Of a stretch of DNA of 64,000 bases, positions 26,506 to 34,286 are shown in pieces (position 1 is the stretch's first letter; each line of letters opens with the position of its first letter). The stretch lies in NCBI GenBank assembly GCA_964427915.1, contig CAYRWA010000001.1, positions 1-64,000 of the forward strand. The letters are read 5' to 3'. Below the pieces are notes generated by a model that did no database searches, had not been told where the DNA came from, and saw only the letters and a list, made by a program, of their open reading frames with translations. A program made the translations under genes and the position numbers. Origin of the DNA: JAGLCW01 sp964427915 (GTDB lineage: Bacteria; Caldisericota; Caldisericia; UBA6126).

Positions 26506-28836
26506 TTACAAAACTAATTTTTTGTTTCGAAAATGAACTGCTTTTGCAATTTCTTGTCCCAAATCCGGGTTTTTGATAAGAGTAGTAGCAATCTTTTTTG
26601 CTTTTTCCAGAAGAGGATAGTCTTCTTCTAATCGCACCAACTGAGAAAATATATGACCGCTTTGGAGGGTTCCAAACAATTCTCCCGGACCCCGTAACTC
26701 CAAATCTTTTTCTGCAATGGCAAATCCATTGTTTGATGTTTCTAATATAGTCATCCTCGCAGAGGAAGATGCATCAGTTACAAGAAAACAATACGATTTT
26801 TGCGACTTACGTCCAACTCTACCACGTAGCTGATGAAGCTGCGCTAAGCCAAATCGTTCCGCATTTTCGATCACCATAGCTGTAGCTTCTGCTACATCAA
26901 CACCAACTTCAATTACGGTTGTAGAAACTAGAATGGATCGTTGAGTTTTTCTAAATTCACTCATGATATGATTTTTTTCTTCCATTTTCATTCTTCCGTG
27001 AAGGAGAAATACATCAATCCCTGGGAATGTGGATTTGACTTCCTCTGTTTTGTGAATCGAATTGGCAACATCCAATGAATCAGATTCCTCAATAAGTGGA
27101 CAGACGTAAAATATTTTCTCGTTTCTTTCAAGAATAGAACGCAGAATCTGGTTCATGTTTTCTCGTTCAGATGATGACACAATAGTGGTTTGGATGTTTT
27201 TCTTACCCCTGGGCAGTTCCTTAATCACTGATATATCTAAATCTCCAAATTGAGTTAAAGCCATCGTTCTAGGAATTGGTGTTGCACTCATCACAAGAAT
27301 ATGTGGATGCAATGCTTTTCCAAAAAGACGATTTCGTTGTTCAACACCAAATCGGTGCTGTTCGTCAATAACAAAAGTAGCAGGACGATGAAACGAAATT
27401 GCATCTTCAAATAAAGCGTGTGTTCCTACCACAAAATGGGCAGTACCAGTTTGGATCGAGTCCAGGGCACGTTCCCTATCGTTCTTTCTCATGTCACCAA
27501 TTAGCAATGCACCCTGGATGTTTTCATCGGGTGAAAATAGAGAGGTAAGAACCTGGTAAACTTGTCTTGCAAGGATCTCTGTTGGTGCCATGAATATAGC
27601 TTGATATTGGTTTTTTATCGTGAAATAAAGCAAAGCCGCTGCCACTAAGGTCTTGCCGGATCCAACATCTCCGTGTAGAAGTCGATGCATTGGATACCCT
27701 GATTCCAAGTCTTGTCGAAACTCATCAATTGTTTTTTGTTGATCCTTGGTTAAAGAAAATGGCAGTAAGGACCGAAAAGAAGTCACAAGAGAATCCGTAA
27801 CTGACAACTGTATGCCTTCCTTTTTTTGGTGGAGCATTTTATGCTCTAAAGCAACATATTGATTCAGTAAGAATTCATCTAAAACCAATCGTTTCCTTGC
27901 TTCCTCAGCAATCTGCAAAGACATAGGAAAGTGCATATGACACAAGGCTTCTGCCCGATGCATGACGTGCTCTTCTCTGCGAATAGCAGAGGGAAGAAAC
28001 TCATGAATATGAACAATGTGGTCTTCTACCGTATGACGAATCAACTGCCTGTAAACCTTCTGTGAAAGTCCTTCTGTTAATTTATAAATGGGTACTATAT
28101 CGTGAAAAGATCGGGACGTTTTGGTATTCTGTTGTATTTCAAATTCAGGGTTGCTCATTTGTATTTTTCCATATTGGTAGTGGAGTTTTCCAGACAAAAA
28201 AAGGCGATGTCCTCGATGATCTTGAAACAGTTTCTTCAGATATTTTTGATTGATAAAAGAAACCAATAAAAAACCTGTTTTGTCCTTGACGACAACATTT
28301 GTTATCAAATAAGATCCTTTTTTTTGCTCCATCACGTTGTCAATATAAGCAGTTATTTGAACTGTTTCTCCCTGGTTCATGTAAGCCTCTTGGATCGCAA
28401 TTGTTTTCCGGCGATCGTTCCAAGATTTGGGGAATGTATACAGAAAATCATGAATTTTATGAATTCCTAATCGTGACAATACTTGAGCTCTTTTTGGGCC
28501 AAACCCTTTGCAATATTGCAAAGGCTTTAACAAAATATCCTGCATAACTCCTGTTGGAATCAAGTTATCCCAATAATCATACAGAGTCCCTATGGAAGAA
28601 ACAAGAAAGCCAAACGTTTCTTCATTAGGGTCCTTTTCGTATTCATGAAGACATCGATTAAACTGATCCCGCAGAGAACTTGGATACTCTTGAATAAACC
28701 ATTGTTCAGTAGCTATATTTTGTAGAAAATGAGAGAACCCTTTTTTGATGGATGTATTGGAAAAATGTGTATCCACTTCTTTTTGTAAAGCTACATGTAC
28801 TCTTTTCCATAGGGCAAAGCTACGTTGGCTCTTCAA
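26506..28836 (-). CDS. recG: ATP-dependent DNA helicase RecG
   Basis: 776 residues. An N-terminal wedge/OB-fold region (KTIAIQEAYMNQGETVQITAYIDNV) is followed by superfamily 2 helicase motifs: LLHGDVGSGKTLVAAAL (Walker A), VIDEQHRFGVEQR, MSATPIPRTMALT, and in the second lobe VSTTVIEVGVDVAEAT and QLRGRVGR. It remodels stalled forks and Holliday junctions. The start is TTG at 28836, 17 bp inside murI, with AAGGAAA as ribosome site; no ATG lies close by. recG is the last gene of the run from the dehydrogenase cluster through murI. Confidence 0.93.
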   Translation of the reverse strand: MKSQRSFALWKRVHVALQKEVDTHFSNTSIKKGFSHFLQNIATEQWFIQEYPSSLRDQFNRCLHEYEKDPNEETFGFLVSSIGTLYDYWDNLIPTGVMQDILLKPLQYCKGFGPKRAQVLSRLGIHKIHDFLYTFPKSWNDRRKTIAIQEAYMNQGETVQITAYIDNVMEQKKGSYLITNVVVKDKTGFLLVSFINQKYLKKLFQDHRGHRLFLSGKLHYQYGKIQMSNPEFEIQQNTKTSRSFHDIVPIYKLTEGLSQKVYRQLIRHTVEDHIVHIHEFLPSAIRREEHVMHRAEALCHMHFPMSLQIAEEARKRLVLDEFLLNQYVALEHKMLHQKKEGIQLSVTDSLVTSFRSLLPFSLTKDQQKTIDEFRQDLESGYPMHRLLHGDVGSGKTLVAAALLYFTIKNQYQAIFMAPTEILARQVYQVLTSLFSPDENIQGALLIGDMRKNDRERALDSIQTGTAHFVVGTHALFEDAISFHRPATFVIDEQHRFGVEQRNRLFGKALHPHILVMSATPIPRTMALTQFGDLDISVIKELPRGKKNIQTTIVSSSERENMNQILRSILERNEKIFYVCPLIEESDSLDVANSIHKTEEVKSTFPGIDVFLLHGRMKMEEKNHIMSEFRKTQRSILVSTTVIEVGVDVAEATAMVIENAERFGLAQLHQLRGRVGRKSQKSYCFLVTDASSSARMTILETSNNGFAIAEKDLELRGPGELFGTLQSGHIFSQLVRLEEDYPLLEKAKKIATTLIKNPDLGQEIAKAVHFRNKKLVL

Positions 28837-29614
28837 GAGAAATTTCCTTCACAATTGGGCTAGAAATATGCAAATAGGTATCTAGATAGTGCGTAAGGAT
28901 GCTTTGATCTTGACTCGTATAATATTGATCAACGATGCCTTTCGTATCACATGAACGTAAACCCAGCGTCATATAGACCTTTTTTGTCTGTCTAGCTACA
29001 CCTTCGATTGGATCTACAATCTCAAAAATGCCCGGAAAGTGTGTTTGTAGATATGATTTTAGATACAAGAAATGGGTGCATCCAAGAACAACAACAGAAT
29101 AACTGCTGCGCTTCAATTGTATAAAAAAAGTTTCTAGATACTGTTTTGTAGAAGCTTCCTGAAATCTATTGTATTCTACAATACTTGCTAAATTTGGCAT
29201 CTCAAACGTATCCATAGTATTTCCATGTTGCCATTCTTTCAGAAGAATTCCATATTGTTCACTTTTCGCAGACAAAGGCGTGACAAGAACCGCAATCTTT
29301 CTATTCTTTCCATTGGAAGAGGCAGGTTTTACAGCGGGAACGATTCCCACGAAAGGAATAGTAAATTGTTTCCGCAACCTATGTATTGCAGTAACCGTTG
29401 CAGTATTGCAAGCAACAACAATTAGTTTGCATCCCCGCTGAAGAAGAAAAGAAGAAATTTTGGTTGCGTAGTCCATTACTTGTTCATCCGTTTTTTCCCC
29501 ATAAGGAAAATGAAGATGGTCGGAATAATACAGGAAAGGGACCCCAGGGAGATATTGTTTGATTCTTTCATAGATAACTAAACCACCAACGCCTGAATCA
29601 AATATTCCAATCAT
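28820..29614 (-). CDS. murI: Glutamate racemase
   Basis: 264 residues. It makes D-glutamate for peptidoglycan. The N-terminal IGIFDSGVGGL and the two catalytic cysteines, Cys69 (VACNTAT) and Cys179 (LGCTHF), are present, with YGE near 38-40. It begins 5 bp after the FAD-dependent dehydrogenase gene and overlaps recG. Its presence indicates a peptidoglycan wall. No Shine-Dalgarno is obvious, so translation is probably coupled. Confidence 0.93.
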   Translation of the reverse strand: MIGIFDSGVGGLVIYERIKQYLPGVPFLYYSDHLHFPYGEKTDEQVMDYATKISSFLLQRGCKLIVVACNTATVTAIHRLRKQFTIPFVGIVPAVKPASSNGKNRKIAVLVTPLSAKSEQYGILLKEWQHGNTMDTFEMPNLASIVEYNRFQEASTKQYLETFFIQLKRSSYSVVVLGCTHFLYLKSYLQTHFPGIFEIVDPIEGVARQTKKVYMTLGLRSCDTKGIVDQYYTSQDQSILTHYLDTYLHISSPIVKEISLEEPT

Positions 29615-29619
29615 TTTGA

Positions 29620-30774
29620 CTACACTACACTTGGTTCCACGATGAGTTCTCCCCTGTCATATCGACCTAGGTCTAATTGAGTCTTCGCTTCTGGAATGGA
29701 CAATTCTTCATTGGTCATCATTTGAGCAATCATTTCCGACACCATGGGTGCAACCATGAAACCATGCCCTGAAAAACCAACAGCCAGATACATGTTCGTT
29801 ACTTCCTTTGGAAGGCCCAATATGGGTGCTTTGTCAGGAGATATGTTGTACAAGCCAGACCACTGACGGACTACCCTGGCCTTTCCCACTGCTGGTAGCA
29901 CCGATGTAACAAGAGCTGCAACAGTATGTAGAAAATGATAGGAGTGATCCATATTGTATCCCTTGGGCTCATTGGGATCACCTACCCCCATTAAAATGGC
30001 TCCATTAGGCTCTTGTTGGGTATAAAAGCCATGAGTAAAGCTCATTACCATGGGACGAAACAAGGGTTCAATAGGTTCCGTAACAAGAATTTGGTGACGT
30101 TCGGAATACAAAGGAAGTGCTACATTCACCATTTTGGCAATTTCTTGAGCCCACCCCCCGGCAGCATTCACTACATAATCACAAGATATTTCCCCCCGGT
30201 TGGTTGTGACCGATCGTATTGTATCCTTTTCCATGGTAAAACCTAACACTTCTGTATTTTTTTCGATGCAAACTCCTTTTCTCATCGCAGCTTGTGCATA
30301 AGCTGCAGTGGTATGAAAGGGGCTTAAATATCCATCTTTTTCATAATAAGTAGCGCCCAGAAGTCCTTCTAAGGAGATAATAGGAACAATGTTTCTACAT
30401 TCCTCTGGTTGTAAGAACTGAACATGTAGTCCAAATGTTCTCTGCAAGCTCACATTTTGTTCAAATTGTTGCATTTGCTTTTCAGAATATACCGGCATAA
30501 AGTATCCAGTTTGAGAAAATTCAATACCATGAGAGTAGTCCAATTCTTCAGCAAGAGTTTCATATCGTTTGACAGATCCAATAGAAAGACGCAGATTCAT
30601 CTCTGTGCCCCATTGTTGCCTGACACCAGCTCCACATCTTGCAGTAGCACCAGAGAATAGTGTATTTTTCTCGACCAACACAATATCTTTCATACCTCGA
30701 AGAGCTAGTTCGTACGCAGTTGCTGCCCCGATTACACCCCCTCCGATGATAACGACTGAGGCTTTAGTCTTCAT
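29620..30774 (-). CDS. FAD-dependent amino-acid dehydrogenase (DAO/SoxB/PdhB-like)
   Basis: 384 residues of the DAO family. The FAD-binding GGGVIGAATAYELALRG lies at the N-terminus, ARCGAGVRQQWG matches the covalent-flavin/ATCAG region of sarcosine-oxidase-beta-like proteins, and GLYNISPDKAPILG with GFSGHGFMVAPMVSEMIA forms the C-terminal FAD part. It is the catalytic subunit expected to oxidise a secondary or D-amino acid such as proline, hydroxyproline, sarcosine or glycine. The four genes just upstream encode the flavoprotein and Fe-S partners seen in archaeal dye-linked L-proline dehydrogenase (PdhA/B/F/X) and in HcnABC-type enzymes. The substrate cannot be read from the sequence. The start overlaps the BFD-like gene by 11 bp. 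Confidence 0.85.
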   Translation of the reverse strand: MKTKASVVIIGGGVIGAATAYELALRGMKDIVLVEKNTLFSGATARCGAGVRQQWGTEMNLRLSIGSVKRYETLAEELDYSHGIEFSQTGYFMPVYSEKQMQQFEQNVSLQRTFGLHVQFLQPEECRNIVPIISLEGLLGATYYEKDGYLSPFHTTAAYAQAAMRKGVCIEKNTEVLGFTMEKDTIRSVTTNRGEISCDYVVNAAGGWAQEIAKMVNVALPLYSERHQILVTEPIEPLFRPMVMSFTHGFYTQQEPNGAILMGVGDPNEPKGYNMDHSYHFLHTVAALVTSVLPAVGKARVVRQWSGLYNISPDKAPILGLPKEVTNMYLAVGFSGHGFMVAPMVSEMIAQMMTNEELSIPEAKTQLDLGRYDRGELIVEPSVV

Positions 30775-31051
30775 TTGTATCCTCCTTCGCTAGTAACTCA
30801 AGTGGAATGGTTACAGACGGAGGTCGCAACCGGGAAAGTTCTATATCAGTTTGGGAGATCTGAAGCTCACTGGCAATGATTTGAAGCAAAAGATTTCTAC
30901 AGGTTTTTCCTTGACATTGACCCATACCAGCGCGGGTAAGTCGTTTTATCTCATCGAGTGTTGTATACCCTTTTCGAATAACGTTTTTGATCTCACCAAG
31001 AGTTACGTCGGCACATCGGCAAACAATAGTGTTATCATCTTTGAAATTCAT
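30764..31051 (-). CDS. BFD-like [2Fe-2S] protein of the dehydrogenase complex
   Basis: 95 residues. CRCADVTLGEI and, about 32 residues on, MGQCQGKTCR form the four-cysteine [2Fe-2S] motif of the bacterioferritin-associated-ferredoxin (BFD) domain. In many proline or hydroxyproline dehydrogenase systems this domain is the C-terminal part of the FAD/NAD subunit; here it is a separate gene. I use the ATG at 31051, which overlaps the upstream stop (ATGA) and follows GGTGAAAG, not the longer open frame to 31111. It probably carries electrons between the two flavoproteins. Confidence 0.8.
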   Translation of the reverse strand: MNFKDDNTIVCRCADVTLGEIKNVIRKGYTTLDEIKRLTRAGMGQCQGKTCRNLLLQIIASELQISQTDIELSRLRPPSVTIPLELLAKEDTNED

Positions 31052-31539
31052 TCTTTCACCATCCGAACATTTCGTGCTTCTTTGTACAGTTTTTTGGGGA
31101 TTTCTACCCATATCACTCTACCCTTTGGATTAAAGGCATATTTCTGAACCCTTTCAACTCTTCCTCTGCCAATAACAGAACCCTCTCTAGAAAGAATATC
31201 GCAGATATCATTTTTTTCTGGTATTGGAAGCATTTCATACGGGATCTTCATCAAAGAGGTATCGGGTGTAAAGTTTTTCTCAATGACATAAATAGCCAAT
31301 CCTGGACAAACAGCAATACAGTTTCCGCAACCATTGCAAAGATCAAAATTGATAACAGGAAGATCAGTAATGTTTTGGAAGGGTTGAATAGCTCCCCTTG
31401 GACAAGCTTGTTGACAGGGATTACAAGGAATGTGTTCTGGACATTCAATAATCGCAACGGATCCTTTGTTAAGCCTTTCCTCTTCTGGCATTAAAGAAGA
31501 GTATTCTTCAATGGATAGGTATCCGGTATTCTTATACAT
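31048..31539 (-). CDS. Two-[4Fe-4S] ferredoxin-like subunit
   Basis: 163 residues. Two clusters are predicted from CPEHIPCNPCQQACP and CNGCGNCIAVCP. The C-terminal 60 residues (VIGRGRVERVQ, GRVIWVEIPK) are a small beta-rich domain. The open frame extends upstream to 31737, but that part only mirrors the preceding gene. The ATG at 31539 with GAGG 6 nt ahead is the natural start, overlapping the upstream stop by 8 bp. It probably links the dehydrogenase to ferredoxin or to the FAD/NAD subunit. Confidence 0.8.
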   Translation of the reverse strand: MYKNTGYLSIEEYSSLMPEEERLNKGSVAIIECPEHIPCNPCQQACPRGAIQPFQNITDLPVINFDLCNGCGNCIAVCPGLAIYVIEKNFTPDTSLMKIPYEMLPIPEKNDICDILSREGSVIGRGRVERVQKYAFNPKGRVIWVEIPKKLYKEARNVRMVKE

Positions 31540-32626
31540 TGGATTCCTCAACTTTCTGCAAACCGCTGCATATTTTCTCTCCAATTGGACCTGATCGCAT
31601 AGATTGCAGAAATTGGACAGATTTTTCGAGTAAAGCCATGTGATCTGGTGTGGCAATTTGAAGGTCTTCTGCAATTGATACACCAGCAATATATCCTTCC
31701 AACATGGCTGAACTTGCTTCTTCAATACCAGCAACATCTCCGGCTATATAAACATCCTTGTTGGTGCATTGCATTCTTCGGTTCCGTAAAGCTACAGATC
31801 CTCCCAATGCAGGAACGTATTTTGTCTCGCATTGCATGTGAGACAACAATTCTGATAGAGGTGAAAGTCCGACTGCTAAACACAGTGTATCACAGGTTTC
31901 CGTTCGTTCAGTACCGGGTATTTCTTGCCAATTCTCATCCAACGAGACAATTTCAACACCTTCCAAAGATTCTTCACCAAAAGCTTTTCGGACAGTCGTC
32001 TGGAGCAATATTGGAACTTGCAATCTTCGAATTTTGGCAGCATGGACAAAATATCCACCCACAACTGGAGCAGCCTCAACAATACATTTTACGGGTATAC
32101 CCGCTTGTAACAGCTGGTAGGAGACAATTAATCCAATGTTCCCAGAGCCTACCATAATGACTTCTTTGCCAGGAGCTACGCCATACATATTCATAAGAGT
32201 TTGCACTGCTCCTGCTCCAAATATTCCAGGCATATCATTGTTCTCAAAAATCAATGCCTTCTCTGAGGCACCCGTTGCAACAATTACTTTTTTAAAATAG
32301 ATATGGTGCAACGTTTGGTCTTGTTCTAGAGCAAGCATAAACCCATCTTCCGGATAATACCCCGCTGCAACGGTATCTGTAAAAAAATGAATATTGGTAG
32401 ATTGAAGAACAGATTCTTGTAGGATGGTACTAATTTCAAAGCCACGTGTTCCAGCATACTGCTCTTTAGATCCAAAAAACATATGTGTTTGTTTTACTAG
32501 TTGACCACCTAAAAAAGGATCCCTTTCTAGTACAATAACTTGGACATTGGTATTCACGAAGACACTTGCAGCACAAAGACCTGCTGGACCAGCCCCAACA
32601 ATTAATACATCGCAGTATTGTTTCAT
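31532..32626 (-). CDS. FAD/NAD(P)-dependent oxidoreductase (HcnB/PdhA-like)
   Basis: 364 residues. A dinucleotide-binding GAGPAGLCAAS at the N-terminus, ATGASEK in the middle, a second GSGNIGLIVSYQLL near 150 and a C-terminal GDVAGIEEASSAMLEG are the hallmarks of the pyridine-nucleotide disulfide-oxidoreductase fold. It lacks the redox-active CxxC of thioredoxin reductases. In the HcnABC and dye-linked proline dehydrogenase families this subunit transfers electrons to NAD or an acceptor. It is shorter than fused homologues because its BFD domain is encoded separately two genes on. The start overlaps the 2Fe-2S gene (ATGA). Confidence 0.85.
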   Translation of the reverse strand: MKQYCDVLIVGAGPAGLCAASVFVNTNVQVIVLERDPFLGGQLVKQTHMFFGSKEQYAGTRGFEISTILQESVLQSTNIHFFTDTVAAGYYPEDGFMLALEQDQTLHHIYFKKVIVATGASEKALIFENNDMPGIFGAGAVQTLMNMYGVAPGKEVIMVGSGNIGLIVSYQLLQAGIPVKCIVEAAPVVGGYFVHAAKIRRLQVPILLQTTVRKAFGEESLEGVEIVSLDENWQEIPGTERTETCDTLCLAVGLSPLSELLSHMQCETKYVPALGGSVALRNRRMQCTNKDVYIAGDVAGIEEASSAMLEGYIAGVSIAEDLQIATPDHMALLEKSVQFLQSMRSGPIGEKICSGLQKVEESNV

Positions 32627-32919
32627 GATTCCCTCTTCTGTGTTTCTACTTGCATTCCCTCTTTAACTTGCTTCGTACAAGTTCTCACATTCGGTATGCC
32701 ATCCACTTTCATCAAACAAGAAGAGCAGTTTCCAATACAACAAAAGAGTCCTCTTGGTCTATGGTAAACAAGACTTTCGCTAATATTTTTGTACCCTTGC
32801 TCAAACAATGCAACAGCAATGGGTTCTCCTTCATATCCTTGCACGGGTTTTCCATCAAAATAAAAGGATACTTTCTTCTTCTCTTTCCATTCTAAAATCG
32901 GATGTTTTTTAATGCGCAT
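32623..32919 (-). CDS. Small [2Fe-2S] protein (HcnA/SoxA-N-like)
   Basis: 98 residues with a plant-type [2Fe-2S] motif in the form CCIGNCSSCLMKVDG plus a later Cys in RTCTKQV. It matches the small subunit or N-terminal domain of HcnA and the sarcosine oxidase alpha family (FYFDGKPVQGYEGEPIAVALFEQG). It is the first gene of the five-gene dehydrogenase cluster, about 37 bp after the predicted -10. The ribosome site is weak (GAGGGTATC). Confidence 0.82.
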   Translation of the reverse strand: MRIKKHPILEWKEKKKVSFYFDGKPVQGYEGEPIAVALFEQGYKNISESLVYHRPRGLFCCIGNCSSCLMKVDGIPNVRTCTKQVKEGMQVETQKRES

Positions 32920-32955
32920 ATGATACCCTCACCATATCGATAAACTTTTTCACTC

Positions 32956-32983
32956 ATTATATCATTTGTGATATATTTGTGAA
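32956..32983 (-). promoter_or_regulatory. Promoter of the dehydrogenase cluster
   Basis: Minus strand: -35 TTCACA (32983-32978), 16-bp spacer, -10 TATAAT (32961-32956). The -35 lies inside an AT-rich palindrome shared with the divergent promoter. Confidence 0.5.
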
Positions 32984-32988
32984 TATAT
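32964..32988. promoter_or_regulatory. Candidate operator between divergent promoters
   Basis: ATATATT-TGTG-AATATAT (32971-32988) is a perfect 7-bp inverted repeat. Overlapping it, ATTTGTGA occurs twice with an 11-bp period (32964-32971 and 32975-32982). It covers the minus-strand -35 and touches the plus-strand -35. AT-rich palindromes also arise by chance. Confidence 0.3.
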
Positions 32989-33015
32989 TGACCTGATGAG
33001 CTTAGATCATAGAAT
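32988..33015 (+). promoter_or_regulatory. Promoter of the FHA/NAD operon, possibly leaderless
   Basis: -35 TTGACC (32988-32993), 16-bp spacer, -10 TAGAAT (33010-33015). The start codon at 33024 lies only 8 bp after the -10, so transcription would begin at or next to the ATG. No ribosome site is visible. Confidence 0.45.
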
Positions 33016-33023
33016 CATTATCA

Positions 33024-34286
33024 ATGAAGAAAAAATTTGTGATCGGAATGGTTTTTTTGCTATGTTTTTTATCGCATCCTCTTTCCACTTACGGGAAAGA
33101 GCTGGAAATTCATATGGACCGTGGTTTATACCCAACAATCCATGGGTACTATTATGCTCCTTCCATGGAATCCAATACAGTACAAGTAGCAAATTCATCA
33201 ATTCAAACCAAAGAAAGAATCATTCGCTTTCCCTTCAACTCACAACCAAAAATTTATCTTTTGATTCAAAATAGCCCTTCTTATACTAATATCCGAGAAA
33301 GAGCTCACAGAGAAGTTCTTCTAATGGAGATAGAAAAGGAACGAAAAAAACAATCATTTTTTAACAATATTGTCATATTTACATTTGGATCTGCTATTCA
33401 AGAAATACCTTTTCCAACCGATAAATTGAGTACATATCCCGTAGATCCTACATCGGAAAAGGGGCAACTAGAATCCTTGCTGGAAGTTCTTCGTTCAAAA
33501 GAAATGAATACATCACAAGATGTTGTCATTATCATTATTGGGGATGGAACAGAACTCCCCAGCTTTAAGACTGCCTTTGCACCCATATTCTATTTTCAAA
33601 CCAACGACTTGGAACACAATACTTCTCAAGAGTTCATCATTGAATCAACTGGAGGCATGTACGCAAATTCCTCCTCCACCTATCAAGTTTCTCAGATTGA
33701 AACCACGATTCGCTCAAGAAAACAACCTCTCCATTCCTTTGTGATCACTATTCCTTTACCAAAAATGCTGTTCCCAACCCAAATAACCATAAATTACCCC
33801 TCTAATCCATTTTCAGTAGAAGTGCAACCGGTTGTTTCGCTACACAATCTTATTGATTGGGCTCTTCTTTTTATAGCCTTCCTCATTATTCTTTTGTTCG
33901 TATGGTTTGTATTGAGGTGTATACAATCTATTGTTCACCGGCGAAAAACGAAACGGAACAAACGTGAAAGAGAAGCTGAACAGAAATATCTACGTCGTTC
34001 CCTACAGTTCTTGGTCCAAGAGCCTGGTAAAAAACCTCGGTACGTCTCTGTAAATACCTCTTCATGGATTGGTTCTAGCAAAGATTGCCAAGTATCTCTT
34101 CAAGACATTTCAGTTTCGCTAGAACATTGTTACGTTCAAAAAACCACAAATGGTTTTTTTGTTGTTGATCTCCAAAGCTGTAATGGTACAAGTGTAAATG
34201 GAAAAAGTATTCAACGAAAAAAATTATACAATAATGATGTTCTTCAAGTTGGAGAAACAACATTAACTGTAAAGGAGGAATTGTGA
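33024..34286 (+). CDS. Membrane protein with extracellular vWA-like region and cytoplasmic FHA domain
   Basis: 420 residues. A signal peptide (1-24) precedes an outside region (about 25-275) whose alternating strands and helices (KIYLLIQNSP, NIVIFTFGSA, DVVIIIIGDG) resemble a degenerate von Willebrand A fold without a DxSxS metal site. One membrane segment (278-301) leads to a Lys/Arg-rich stretch and a C-terminal FHA domain (340-416) with IGSS (349-352), SLEHCYV (365-371) and NGTSVNG (387-393). FHA domains bind phosphothreonine, so this could pass a kinase signal across the membrane or dock partners. An in-frame stop lies just upstream, so the ATG at 33024 is the only reasonable start, and it has no Shine-Dalgarno. 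It heads a seven-gene operon. Confidence 0.8.
   Translation: MKKKFVIGMVFLLCFLSHPLSTYGKELEIHMDRGLYPTIHGYYYAPSMESNTVQVANSSIQTKERIIRFPFNSQPKIYLLIQNSPSYTNIRERAHREVLLMEIEKERKKQSFFNNIVIFTFGSAIQEIPFPTDKLSTYPVDPTSEKGQLESLLEVLRSKEMNTSQDVVIIIIGDGTELPSFKTAFAPIFYFQTNDLEHNTSQEFIIESTGGMYANSSSTYQVSQIETTIRSRKQPLHSFVITIPLPKMLFPTQITINYPSNPFSVEVQPVVSLHNLIDWALLFIAFLIILLFVWFVLRCIQSIVHRRKTKRNKREREAEQKYLRRSLQFLVQEPGKKPRYVSVNTSSWIGSSKDCQVSLQDISVSLEHCYVQKTTNGFFVVDLQSCNGTSVNGKSIQRKKLYNNDVLQVGETTLTVKEEL

Noticed and set aside
31540..31737. N-terminal extension of the ferredoxin-like protein to 31737
   Set aside because: This part lies entirely inside the preceding flavoprotein gene in another frame and shows no domain. 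A good ribosome site supports the ATG at 31539.
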